From positions 85,751,295 through 85,815,294 of the forward strand of contig NC_044560.1 of NCBI RefSeq assembly GCF_007565055.1: a stretch of DNA of 64,000 bases, given 5' to 3'. A model generated the notes under the pieces. That model did not search any database. It was not told the origin of the DNA and saw only the letters and a program-made list of their open reading frames with translations. The position numbers were made by a program, and so were the translations under genes. Origin of the DNA: Rhinopithecus roxellana (taxonomy: Eukaryota > Chordata > Mammalia > Primates > Cercopithecidae). The stretch's first letter is position 1. The number at the start of each line of letters is the position of its first letter. Below are positions 1-9,317 of this stretch, piece after piece.

Positions 1-82
1 TGAATATGAAAGAGCGATTTGGAAATGCAAACAAGAAACTAGGGACCCTGGTGTTCAGGTAAGCAGCTCTGGTTACAGTCTG
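1..82. repeat. 82-bp segment, first copy of a dispersed direct repeat
   Basis: Positions 1-82 match 1503-1584 with 11 mismatches by hand count (about 87%), same orientation, offset 1502 bp. The repeat ends at the shared CAGTCTG, after which the two flanks differ. Since it starts at the window edge, it may extend further left. No protein is implied. Confidence 0.8.
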
Positions 83-90
83 GTGTTCAG

Positions 91-689
91 GGAGAAGTCA
101 CGTCCGCTGTTGGAAATGTGTGAATCATCAGTGAGTGGGATGGTGTCTAGATCCCCAGGACTGGGTGAGCTCATCTGGGAAGGAAGAGACTGGTCCCTGG
201 GACATACCCACCTTAGAGGCCAGGATGTGAGGCCTGTGGTATCAAGAAAGCACAGGGAAGAAAGTGTTTCTAGAAGGAAGGAGTGGCACATTGTCCCAGG
301 TGCTTCTGAAGGTCAAGGGGCATGGGGACAGAGGTGTGATTGCTGGATTTAGCATTACAGAGATGCATGGAGACCTTGACAGGCCATTTTTAGTGACATG
401 GTAGGGACAGGAACATTGTTCAAATGAGTCGAAAAATGACTAGGAGGGGAGGTAGAGGGGAGCAAGTCTTGCTCTGACAGGGAGCAGAGCAGCAGGCGGC
501 AGAGTCTGGGGCCCCACGCCATCATGCTCACTCCCACACCGCCCATGCAAAGAGCACGGCACACGCACCTGGGCCACCTAGTACTCCTCAATCTCAGCAT
601 AGATTTTCAAGGGCCACGACCCCAGTGAGTACAAAGGGAGCCTCTGCTCTGTGGCTTTTCTGTATCTGGAAATAACACTGCTGAGACCT
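91..689. other. Intergenic flank, nothing recognised
   Basis: No recognisable gene or repeat. Short open frames on both strands lack any family resemblance. By synteny this should be the GJB4-GJB3 spacer, but that is inferred from the position of GJB3 only. Confidence 0.5.
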
Positions 690-790
690 CCCAAGCTGGG
701 TCTACTGCTTATTATCTGTGTGACCCTGAGCAAGTCACCTCACCCGTATGTGCTTCAGCTTTCTCCTTCATAAAAGCAGGAAGGATTGGA
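690..790 (+). mobile_element. MIR fragment
   Basis: Contains the MIR core pattern: 'tgtgtgaccctgagcaagtc' followed by a degenerate form of the 'cctcagtttcc...taaaa' block. Ancient mammalian SINE. Confidence 0.7.
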
Positions 791-1249
791 CCTTCCTCAT
801 CTGGATGCTGCGAGCATGTGGGACAGTGTCAGGTACAAAGATGCCAGTGGGCTCCCAACTCAGTGCTCATTCCCTACCAAAATGAGTAGGAGGAGGGTGA
901 CCGTAATTGATGCTCCTAACTTTGGGGCATTTTTTAAAGTAAAAGGGGGCATTGTTAATGATGCCAGCACTGCAGGCATGAACCAGTACAGTCCTAGGCA
1001 AACACCGTGTGGAGCCACCATAGTGCCAGCAATATCACCTCTGTGGAGACAGGACTCGGGCCTCACCCTAAGATCCAGGGACTCCCAGGGAGGCTGGCAA
1101 CCCTGGGGTTTTCCAGAAAAGGCTGAAGCGCTGCAGGCTCTTATTAGTTCCCAGTCATGACAAGCTAGTAAATAAGACAATGCATCCTTATCCCCAGGGC
1201 ACAGCCCAGCCCCACCCCAGCTGCAGACCCACCTGCTTTGGCAGGGGCT

Positions 1250-1502
1250 ATTTATTGCAATGGCATTTGTAATAGAATGAAATAAAAGACTAGAAACAGC
1301 CTTAATTTTTATCAGAGTAGGACTGATTAAATACATTACAGTACATATACTATTCAGCTGTTTTTAAAATGAGAGAGCAAGGCCGCTCTATATCGACGGA
1401 TGGGAGAAATGTCGTATTTTGCTAAATGAAAAAAAGCAAAGTGCAGAAGAGTGTTGATAGCATACTTCCATAGGTTAAATGTAAAAAAGAGGACTATATA
1501 GT
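1250..1502 (+). mobile_element. Old L1M 3'-end fragment
   Basis: The run 'agactagaaacagcctt...atcagagtaggactgattaaat...acagtacatatactattcagc...gctaaatgaaaaaaagcaaa' follows the 3' portion of old L1M elements. It is strongly diverged. It ends next to the second copy of the 82-bp repeat. Subfamily not assignable by eye. Confidence 0.6.
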
Positions 1503-1584
1503 TGAATATGAACAGGCGATTCGTGAATGAAAACAAGAAACTAGGTACCCTGGTGTTCAGGTAGGCAGCTCCGGTTGCAGTCTG
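1503..1584. repeat. 82-bp segment, second copy of a dispersed direct repeat
   Basis: Partner of 1-82 (about 87% identity). The shared block includes 'accctggtgttcaggta', which does not look like part of the L1 on its left. It immediately precedes the GJB3 CpG-rich region. Confidence 0.8.
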
Positions 1585-1869
1585 CCCCTCTGAGTCACTC
1601 CAGGCGGTGACCTCCCCCACTCCGCCCTCATTCCTGCACGTCTTTCCTGGCACAGGACTCACTGTGCCCCTTCCCGCTGTGGATACAAGGTCTGCCCCCG
1701 ACCCCGGCTCTCCAAAGCGCACCGACCTCGCTGGAGGCCGAGGTGGAGGGTCCGTCGCACCGGGAGGGCGGGCCCCCAGGGGTGTCCCACGCACGGTCAA
1801 GGTCCCGCGCCAGGCGGGGACCGGGCTGGGTCGGAAGCGGGCACGGTACCCGCGGCAAACTAGCGTGGG

Positions 1870-2225
1870 CGAGTCCTGATTGCAGTCGGACCTGCCGCCG
1901 CGGCACTTAACAGTTTGCAGAGTGCTTCCCGCCCCTGATCTCATTGGAGCCTTCGGATGGCCCTGCCCACGGTCACTGATGCCCCCATTTTACGCCTGAG
2001 GAAGCGGAGGCTCAGACGGGCCACCAGCCCCTCCGGAGGCTGGCCCGGGAGCACCTGGCAGCGTGGGGTCTAGGAGCCGGCTCCCTCCTGCTCCCTCCTC
2101 CGCGCCGCCCGAGGTGTGCCCGCCGTCCGTGTGCACCACTGCTGAGCCCAGCTCCGGCGCCCTCGCCTCTGCTGTGGGCCCCGGAGACGCGGGGTCAGGC
2201 CTCCGCGTTGGCCAAGCCGCTGCAG
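1870..2225 (+). other. GJB3: GJB3 noncoding exon 1 (5' end uncertain)
   Basis: The 3' boundary is set by a strong donor: exon ...GCTGCAG followed by GTAAGT at 2226-2231. Vertebrate connexin genes typically have a short noncoding first exon and put the whole coding sequence in exon 2, which fits here. The 5' end is a rough estimate only. There is no in-frame coding contribution because the protein starts within exon 2. Confidence 0.55.
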
Positions 2226-2238
2226 GTAAGTGCTGGAC

Positions 2239-2261
2239 GGGGCGGGGCGGGGCGGGGCGGG
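2239..2261 (+). promoter_or_regulatory. GJB3: G-quadruplex-type GGGGC repeat next to the GJB3 donor
   Basis: Four GGGG runs and one GGG run, each separated by a single C, beginning 13 nt after the first base of the intron. The same sequence contains overlapping Sp1-type GGGCGG boxes. The G-rich strand is the transcript strand, so it could fold in pre-mRNA or in DNA; that function is inference. Confidence 0.7.
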
Positions 2262-2894
2262 ACCCTCAGGGGCGTCGAGCGCTCTGGACGATCCCCTGCG
2301 GCAGGGCTGGGGCTTGAGCCTGCCAGTGCGCTGGGATGGGGCGCGAAGAGGGGATGCGGGGACCCCTCTCCCGTGCCTCCCAATCCGCCCTCTCACGTCT
2401 CAGTTCTGGGCCCATTAGGGGCCCCGGCTGCGGGAAGGTTCCGAGACACCCCCTCGCCAAGTCCGCAAGCTCCCAAGCTGCCTGGGATGGAGGGAAACTG
2501 GGGAGGAAAGGAAGCTTTATCCTTAGGGGACATTGTGGGGTGGGAGGCAAGGCTGAGCACAGTGCAGCCTGGGGGTCTGGGAAAAAAACGGTTGCGCTGG
2601 GAGCTGGCTTTGTAGGGCAGCTGGGAGAACCAGAACTGGCTCCACCAGTCCCCAGCCTAGACTTGGGAAGGAAATTTTTTGCCAGTGAGGCTCCTCCCTG
2701 GGGTGTGTCAAGAGGGACTGGGCAGACAGCGCCCAAGGGTGGAAGGTGGGGGCCCAGGAGGGAGCTGCACCCTGGTGGGCAGCCATGGGAGGGTGTCAGG
2801 TGGAAGCAGCTGTCAGGGTCCCTCTCTTCTCTCTGTCCCGACAGAGGGGGCTCCAGCCTCCACTTCAGTTCTTGTGAACTCCCACCACATGAGT

Positions 2895-3060
2895 GGCAGA
2901 CCTGGGAGGGAATAGTCTCAGGATTCTCACCACAGCCCGGGAAAGTAGGAACTATTTCCCTTTAGAGATAAGTAAATAGGGTCAATGAGATTAGGAAATT
3001 CTTGGAAGTGGCCCAGCTACTAAGTGGCCCAGCCGAGGTTTGAATCCAGGTGGAACTCGG
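2895..3060 (-). mobile_element. MIR fragment
   Basis: Read on the plus strand it shows the reverse MIR pattern: 'agataagtaaatagg...ggcccagctactaagtggc...ggtttgaatccagg'. Ancient and degenerate. Confidence 0.65.
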
Positions 3061-3359
3061 TGTTCAGTGCTATCCCACTGCCTTCCCGCACCACCAGGGC
3101 TTGGAAGGAGCAGAATAGGGGAGAAGAGGAGGCTTTCCAGGAATGAGGTCTTCCCAATCGCCCCATCCTGCCCAGACTGTGATTCCCAGAGGAAACGCAG
3201 CCAGGAGAGCCAGGTGCTGAGAAGGAAGTGTGCTCTCTCCCTCTCCCCAGTGCAGGGAAGTCTTTCCCCCAATCCCCCTGACCAGGCTGCCCCCAACCAG
3301 GATCCTGCCCACCCTCCTGTCCCCTCCCTCCAAGCTGCCTAGCTGAGAACTCAGCATTC

Positions 3360-4075
3360 GTTTGTTTACCCATTCAGCATTGAGTGCCTACTATGTGCCA
3401 AGCACTGGGCACTAAATATAAAGCAAGACCAAGTTGACATTCTAGAGGGGGAGCCAGATAATAAATGAGACCAAAAACAAGGACAAAGTATTTAATTTCA
3501 GATAGTGACTAAGTGCTATAAAGAAAACAAAGGGGGCTGGAAAAATTCGCCGGGCATGGTGGTGCACACCTGTGGCCCCAGCTACTCAGGGGCTGAGGTA
3601 GGAGGATCCCTTGAGCCTGGGAAGCAGAGGTTGCAGTGAGCCAAGGTCGCACCCCTGCACTCCAGCCTGGGTGACAGAGCAAGACCTTGTCTCAAAAAAA
3701 AGAAAGGGGACAGGAACAGAGCGACAGAAGCAGGGGCTCTTTCAGACCAGGGTAATCTGGAGAGGCCTCTAAAGAGATGAGGTTTGAGCAGAGGTCTGTG
3801 TGATGAGAAGGGTCTACCAATGTGAGGTTCTGGAGGAAGAGCATTCCAGGCAGAAGGAATCAATAAAAAGCCCCAAGGCTCTTATTCCAGTGTGGCAGGG
3901 TGAAAATGTCAAATCTGGGGTTTTGCTAAGCCTAGCAAGAAGCTAGTAGAGTCTTAAACAAGGGAGTGGCATGAACTGATTTAATGGACTCTAGGGCACA
4001 GGGGGAAGGTGAAAAGCCAGTAAAGAGGTCATAATACAGGCCAGAGTAATGGTGATTTGGGGCAGGGTGGTGGCC
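3360..4075 (+). mobile_element. L2-like LINE remnant, split by an Alu
   Basis: Starts with 'gagtgcctactatgtgccaagcactgggc', typical of L2 3' regions, and continues after the Alu with 'gaagagcattccaggcagaagg' and 'agggagtggcatgaactgattta', recurring blocks of the same old LINE-type family. The Alu at 3541-3705 splits it. The family name is from memory of the consensus. Confidence 0.6.
3541..3705 (+). mobile_element. Partial Alu (right part only)
   Basis: Begins within the middle of the Alu ('cgccgggcatggtggtgcac') and runs through 'ctccagcctgggtgacagagc' to a short A-rich tail. The left monomer is missing. Confidence 0.9.
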
Positions 4076-4477
4076 TCGCAGGCATCACACATGCTCAGAG
4101 GTGCAAATCCGCTCCGGGGGAGTCACACGCACACAGGCCCACACACAGGCAGGTGGGTGCTCTCACACCCACAGCAGCGCAGGAACAAGGCACACTCAGG
4201 CAGACCCACCCATTCACACCCTCTGAGTCACTCCAGGACTGGGAGGAAGATATGTGAATTGAGGCCTGAACAAAGCACATCTTTCCACCACAAGGCCCTG
4301 GCAACCAGCGTGGCTGGGGGTGGCTGGGCTTCCCCAGGCCCAGCGCAGGGAGCAGGGAGTTGCCTCTAGATATTCCCTGGATCCAGTGTCCTCCCAGGAG
4401 TCATATAAGCCTCCATATAAGGAGTCATAAGCCTCCATGCACCCCCAACCTGAACTGGTCTCCCCTCTTCACCACCC

Positions 4478-4605
4478 AGCAGCTATGAGACCTTGGGCTC
4501 GTTATTTCTCCTCTCTGAGCCTCAGTTTCCCCTCTGTAGAATGGGACTCATAACCGCAACTTCACAGTATAGTAGTGAGGCATCCACAAAGTAAGTGTTT
4601 CAAGA
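4478..4605 (+). mobile_element. MIR copy 1 of 4 in the GJB3 intron
   Basis: 'gagaccttgggctcgttatt' then 'cctctctgagcctcagtttcc' matches the MIR core in plus orientation. Confidence 0.8.
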
Positions 4606-4648
4606 ATCTGGTCTGGGGCAGGAGTCCATCGGAGAAGGGAAGAGGAGG

Positions 4649-4740
4649 TGGTGGAGAGCACAGGCTCTGGCACCCAACAGCCGGCCTTGAATCCACCTCT
4701 TGTTTTAAGTGAGTTACTTGACCTCTCTAAATTTCACAGT
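4649..4740 (+). mobile_element. MIR copy 2 of 4 (5' half)
   Basis: 'gtggagagcacaggctctgg...cttgaatccacctctt...gagttacttgacctctct' follows the first half of MIR. Confidence 0.75.
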
Positions 4741-4759
4741 AATGAGTAGCCAGCATTTA

Positions 4760-4945
4760 TGGGGCACTTACTATGTACTACTTGTTTTGCAAACGTTCAA
4801 TGATCAGTTTCATCTGTAAGTGAGGAGCACTGTAATAACCACCTTATGAGGTCATTCTAAGAGATTAAATGAGATTCTGCTCATAAAGTGTTTAGCTTCA
4901 TGCCTGACTCAGAGTAAACACTCAATAAATGGTGATTGTTATTAT
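4760..4945 (+). mobile_element. MIR copy 3 of 4 (3' half), preceded by L2/MIR-like sequence
   Basis: The 3' half of MIR is visible: 'taagagattaaatgagattctgc...gcctgactcagagtaaacactcaataaatgg'. Confidence 0.75.
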
Positions 4946-4979
4946 CAGCAAAAGCACATTTGCTTCCTTCCAGCATACT

Positions 4980-5145
4980 AGTTCTGTTGCCTTTGGGTAA
5001 GTTATGTAACCTTACTGTGCCTCAGTTTCCTATCTGCAGCTTGGGAGGAATAATAGTTCTGAACTCAGAGGGTCGTTGTGAGGATTGAACAAGTCAGAAC
5101 TCAGAACACTGCCTGGTACATAGTAAATGCTCAATAAAGTCAACC
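4980..5145 (+). mobile_element. MIR copy 4 of 4, ending about 40 bp before the GJB3 acceptor
   Basis: Near full-length core: 'gtaagttatgtaaccttactgtgcctcagtttcc', 'gttgtgaggattgaacaag', 'gcctggtacatagtaaatgctcaataaa'. It abuts the acceptor region of the GJB3 coding exon. Confidence 0.85.
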
Positions 5146-5170
5146 GTTCATTCACACGATGGTTTTTCCT

Positions 5171-5208
5171 CTAATTCTCACAGGTAGGCACAGCCCCCAC
5201 CAGACGCC
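5171..5208 (+). promoter_or_regulatory. GJB3: GJB3 splice acceptor and 25-nt leader in the coding exon
   Basis: A short pyrimidine-rich tract ends in CACAG at 5183; the exon starts at 5184 and the ATG follows 25 nt later. The start context (GACGCCATGG) has G at +4 but a C-rich -3 region, reasonable for Kozak use. The acceptor is inferred from its consensus and position. Confidence 0.8.
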
Positions 5209-6021
5209 ATGGACTGGAAGGCACTCCGGGACCTACTGAATGGCGTGAATAAGCACTCCACAGCGTTCGGGCGCATCTGGCTCTCAGTGGTGTTCGTCTT
5301 CCGGGTGCTGGTGTATGTGGTGGCTGCAGAGCGCGTGTGGGGGGACGAGCAGAAGGACTTTGACTGCAACACCAAGCAGCCCGGCTGCACCAACGTCTGC
5401 TACGACAACTACTTCCCCATCTCCAACATCCGCCTCTGGGCCCTGCAGCTCATCTTCGTCACATGCCCCTCGCTGCTGGTCACCCTACATGTGGCCTACC
5501 GTGAGGAGCGGGAGCGTCGGCACCGCCAGAAGTACGGGGACCAGTGCACCAAGCTGTATGACAACACAGGCAAGAAGCACGGAGGCCTGTGGTGGACCTA
5601 CCTGTTCAGCCTCATCTTCAAGCTCATCATCGAGTTCCTCTTCCTCTACCTGCTGCACACTCTCTGGCATGGCTTCAACATGCCGCGCCTGGTGCAGTGC
5701 GCCAACGTGGCCCCCTGCCCCAATATCGTGGACTGCTACATCGCCCGACCCACCGAAAAGAAAATCTTCACCTACTTCATGGTGGGAGCCTCCGCCGTCT
5801 GCATCGTACTCACCACCTGCGAGCTCTGCTACCTTATCTGCCATAGGGTCCTGGGAGGCCTGCACAAGGACAAGCCTCGAGGGGGCCGTGGCCCCTCGTC
5901 CTCCACCAGCCGAGCTTCCACCTGCCGCTGCCACCACAAGCTGGTGGAGGCTGGGGAGCTGGATCCAGATCCAGGCAATAACAAGCTGCAGGCCTCAGCA
6001 CCCAACCTGACCCCCATCTGA
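5209..6021 (+). CDS. GJB3: Connexin 31, gap junction beta-3 protein
   Basis: Forms hexameric hemichannels in the plasma membrane that dock to make gap junctions passing ions and small metabolites. The human gene is linked to erythrokeratodermia variabilis and deafness. The 270-residue frame is intact and of normal length for Cx31. Visible parts: N-terminal helix (2-20), TM1 about 21-40, extracellular loop 1 with C53, C60 and C64 (C-X6-C-X3-C), TM2 about 76-98, a basic cytoplasmic loop (about 99-126), TM3 about 127-150, loop 2 with C164, C170 and C176, TM4 about 186-211, and a Ser/basic C-terminal tail. Loop 2 is C-X5-C-X5-C, the spacing peculiar to Cx31 (other connexins have X4 first), which fixes the identity. 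The whole CDS is in one exon. Compared with the human protein as I remember it, about 15 residues differ, five of them in residues 5-16. The start is the only Met ahead of the conserved helix. Confidence 0.98.
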   Translation: MDWKALRDLLNGVNKHSTAFGRIWLSVVFVFRVLVYVVAAERVWGDEQKDFDCNTKQPGCTNVCYDNYFPISNIRLWALQLIFVTCPSLLVTLHVAYREERERRHRQKYGDQCTKLYDNTGKKHGGLWWTYLFSLIFKLIIEFLFLYLLHTLWHGFNMPRLVQCANVAPCPNIVDCYIARPTEKKIFTYFMVGASAVCIVLTTCELCYLICHRVLGGLHKDKPRGGRGPSSSTSRASTCRCHHKLVEAGELDPDPGNNKLQASAPNLTPI

Positions 6022-6230
6022 TAACAGGGCAGGGGGTAGGGCAACATGGGGGCTGCCAATGGGACAGGCAGGGCGGTGTGGCAGGGTGGAGAGGTCCTAC
6101 AGAGGCTGAGTGACCCCACTTTGAGGTCACTAAGCTATGCAACTTTCCTTTTGGCAGATATGTTTTGACACTGAGCACTGGGCTGTCTACCCGGGTATAG
6201 GTAACCCACAGGGCCAGTGCCAGCCCTCAA

Positions 6231-6590
6231 AGGACACAGACTTTGTTTTTGTTTGTTTGTTTGTTTGTTTGTTTGTTTGTTTGTTTGTTTTTTGAGACGG
6301 AGTCTGGCTCTACCGCCCAGGCTGGAGTGCAGTGGCCGGATCTCAGCTCACTGCAAGCTCCACCTCCCGGGTTTACGCCATTCTCCTGCCTCAGCCTCCC
6401 GAGTAGCTGGGACCACAGGCACCCGCCACCTCGCCCGGCTAGTTTTTTGTATTTTTTAGTAGAGACGGGGTTTCACTGTGTTAGCCAGGATGGTCTCGAA
6501 CTCCTGACCTCGTGATCCACCCGTCTCGGCCTCCCAAAGTGCTGGGATTACAGGCTTGAGCCACCGCGCCCAGCCAGGACACAGACTTTG
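6231..6590 (-). mobile_element. Young AluY of the Old World monkey AluYR type in the GJB3 3' UTR, with TSDs
   Basis: The insertion occupies 6246-6575 and is flanked by identical 15-bp target-site duplications AGGACACAGACTTTG (6231-6245 and 6576-6590). On the plus strand the 3' tail appears as (GTTT)n at about 6250-6292. Diagnostic bases differ from human AluY and match cercopithecid AluYR: 'gccggatctcagctc', 'gggtttacgcc', 'gccacctcgcccggctag' and 'caggcttgagccaccgcg'. The subfamily was assigned from memory of the consensus; the young age is shown directly by the perfect duplications. Confidence 0.93.
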
Positions 6591-7127
6591 AAACAAGCGA
6601 ATTAACTATCTATGCCTGCAAGGGGCCACTTAGGGCGCTGCTGGCAGGGCTTCTAGCTAACCCAGGAAGGGGTCATCAGGAGAGGCTTCCCTGAGAACAC
6701 AATGTGTAAGAGAGGTGCGAAGAGCTCCCAAGCAGAGACGACAGCAGCACAGAGGTCTGGAGGCCATACAAAAAGAGATGCTCGCCCTGGGCTAGCCTCA
6801 GAGGACCTAAGGCATCTCCACTCCTTCTGGAGGAGCTGCCCAGATTCCTGCAGTGGAGAGGAGGTCTTCTCCCAGCAGCAGCAGGTCTGGAGGCCTGAGA
6901 GTGAGTCTGACAAGAGGTTCTGGAGACACCCAGGGGTCCCCCAGGTCATCACTTGGCTCAATGGAAGCCCTCTTCCCCCAAATCCTACTCCCTCAGCCTC
7001 AGGCAGTGGTGCTCCCATCTTCCTCCCCACAACTGTGTTCTGCCTGGTGCCAGCCTTTCAGACCCTGATCCCAGGGACTCGGGTGGATGCGCTGATAGCA
7101 CAGGCTCAAGACAGTTTCATTGAAATC

Positions 7128-7133
7128 AATAAA
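7128..7133 (+). terminator. GJB3: GJB3 polyadenylation signal AATAAA
   Basis: Canonical AATAAA, followed within about 10 nt by a GT/T-rich stretch ('gcctgtgttttatac'). No better signal lies between the stop codon and this one. Confidence 0.85.
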
Positions 7134-7150
7134 GCCTGTGTTTTATACAG

Positions 7151-9317
7151 GTTGGCTCTGTCCCTGGTTATCTCACACTCCCACCCACTCACAGGACCCT
7201 GAAGGTAGGGAAGGTAAACCCTCAGAAAGGGAAAGAGTTCCATGGCTGGGGGTGGAGCTAGGGTGGGAGCTGTGGCAGTGGCTGCAGCTGGGGCTGGGGC
7301 TGGAGCTAGAGCTGGATTAGGCTGGGGCTGAGGTTGACAGCGGGAAGCTGGGTTTGTATTAGAGGGGGATGCTGGAGTGGAACCTACTGATATATATGTT
7401 GGGATTCTAGTTATGGCCACAAGAGTGCGCTGTGCTCCCTCTGCAATAGCGCTTCCAGCCTTCGTAATTAGACTTCGCCCTGAGTGAGTACACACACAAT
7501 CACTGCCACTCACTATAAACAAACCACACTCTCTCCTCTGTCATCCAGTCACTGCCATCACAACACACATCCCCACCCTGTGTACACACAATCCTTGTTA
7601 TTCATACTCTCACTCCGTATGTGCATTCTCAACAGGGCATGTCGTCTGCACTCAAGCATGCCTTCCCAGCCTCACCCCGCATTTTATTCGGCTCATTCCA
7701 TTTTCCCTGAGCATTTTCGCTGAACCAGGACCCTGGCAGGATGCTGGGACTGTACAAGGAGGTAGGACCTGTGCCCACAGAGCTAAGAGACAGGAACACA
7801 GGCTCATCTCCTGCACTAACCAACCCCTGGGGTGACTCACGGTCCTGCTCCCGGTGCTGTATCGTGACCTGAAATTTAGGGAACACTAATACCCAAGGCC
7901 AGATGAGAATGGAAAGCAAAAGGGAATGCAAGCCTATATTAACCCAGAGGAACACTTAGTGACTATCAGAGCCAGGGCTGGGAGCCAGAAATTCAGGAGC
8001 CAGTGAGCCAAGTGCCACAGCCAGCAAAGAGAGGTGAGGTCATCACGGAGACAGAACAGCCAGTGGTTCACCTGCGGTCTCACAAGTGTCCATCAGAGGG
8101 TGGATAAGCCAGCCAACTTTAAAGGGCCCAGGGCTGGCTGACACTGTCCCTGCACCCCCATGACTGATTCATAGCTTGACCATTCCCTGAGCACGGCTTC
8201 ACCACACTACATCTTGGGCAGGCCTTCAGTACAATCAGGGCTTGCCATCAGTACAATGGGAATTTTATCAATCAGGGTCCTAGCAAAAAACAGATGGCAC
8301 ATTCAAACCAAGTAACTTTAAAGGGAGTTTCCTAGAGAGACTGTTTTCAAAGGTATGGCTACTGCAATACCCTGGGGCTAGTACCAGGGTAACAATGGAC
8401 AGGATACATCCAATCCCAGCAACCAAGTAAATCTCCCAACTTTACTTTCCCATCTGCTTGCCTGCCGGTGGCTCCCACTGACCTAGCCCAACCGGAAGTC
8501 AGAGAGCAAGTCAGCCTCCCACTGCACAGGGCAGGGTGTAGAGTAGACCTGAGGGACACAGGGAATAGAGTCAGCATGACACCCAGTTGTTCCTACACAG
8601 AGGATTGTTGTAGAGGTAGAAGGAAACACTGGAGGTAAAACATTAGCACAGCACTAATGTATCTGATAAATTCCCAGGTATGACTGTGCTCAGGAAAGCC
8701 TCTGCCTGATGCACTGGAGGTCAGCCTCCACTCGGACTGGAGGGTTGCAAAGGTCTCAGGGAGGGGTGATCTCCACCTACTTGCCGACATGCATTCCAGC
8801 ATCTTCCTGGGTGGTTCTGGCTGCCTGGCCAAGGGTGGCTTGGAGGTCAGAGTAACCAGAGAACATCACTGGCTATTACTGCAGAGAATTAACGCTCAGC
8901 AAGGACTGAGCTTCTAGGCCTGGCCCCATTTCTCCAGGCTGTGGGCCAGGACCATGAAGGAGGGGGCATTCCGGCTCTGCACATCCTGCCTTTGACCTGG
9001 AGCTGTTCTGAGCAGCGCAGTTCACTGATCTCATCCAGTATGTGTTGGGTGACTACTGTTCACCACCAAGTCCCAGGGCACATCATGTCACCACAAGGTG
9101 GACCTCACATCCCCTTGACCTTCTCAGGGTACGTGCCTCTACCTCCTCCTTCCCCACCCAGAGGATTCACTGCAAACTCCCTCCAAGCATGCATATGAGA
9201 GATTAGGATTTCATATAGTCTTCAAATTTACATCTACTGTGTAAGGTCACAGACACCCTGCAGCCCAAGATAAACAGGACATTCCTTTGTATTCATTCAC
9301 CCTAGGCCAAGTTCCCA
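7151..9317. other. GJB3-GJA4 spacer, mostly unrecognised
   Basis: No gene seen. A GCTGG(G/A)-rich run lies at about 7255-7330. Around 8270-8590 the pattern 'caatcagggtcctagcaaaaaacagatggcacattcaaac' resembles an old LTR remnant, but I cannot name it. A purine/pyrimidine mix without further structure fills the rest. Confidence 0.5.

Larger units (their letters stand above)
1600..2300 (+). promoter_or_regulatory. GJB3: GJB3 CpG-rich promoter region
   Basis: A stretch dense in G+C and CpG surrounded by AT-richer repeat DNA. It holds the inferred noncoding exon 1 and several GC boxes. An AP-1 consensus TGAGTCA lies just upstream at 1590-1596. No clear TATA box was seen, consistent with a CpG-island promoter. 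A degenerate MIR fragment on the minus strand (about 1925-2025, 'cattttacgcctgaggaag') lies inside it. The exact transcription start cannot be read from sequence. Confidence 0.65.
2226..5183 (+). other. GJB3: GJB3 intron 1
   Basis: Runs from the GTAAGT donor at 2226 to the acceptor ...TTCTCACAG ending at 5183. Contents: a run of five G-tracts near the 5' end; unmarked GC-rich sequence to about 2890; MIR (minus); an L2 split by an Alu; a CA-rich stretch around 4120-4170; and four MIR pieces just before the acceptor. Open frames inside the intron, such as 2336-2965, look like GC-rich chance frames. Confidence 0.7.
6022..7150 (+). other. GJB3: GJB3 3' untranslated region
   Basis: Runs from the TGA stop to just past the AATAAA at 7128. 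It carries a young full-length Alu at 6246-6575 in antisense orientation. The rest is non-repetitive. The end is placed about 15-20 nt after the signal. Confidence 0.8.

Noticed and set aside
1354..1944. 196-codon minus-strand frame by the GJB3 promoter
   Set aside because: It spans an L1 fragment, a duplicated segment and a CpG island; no protein resemblance.
2336..2965. 209-codon frame in the GJB3 intron
   Set aside because: GC-rich intronic chance frame, running partly into a MIR.
4391..4439. Small imperfect repeat of 'agtcata..agcctccat'
   Set aside because: About 18 bp in a low-complexity context; simple local slippage.
5315..6010. A 231-codon open frame in another frame over GJB3, and a minus-strand frame at 5485-5937
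   Set aside because: Shadow frames of the GC-rich coding exon; low-complexity Ser/Thr composition and no family.
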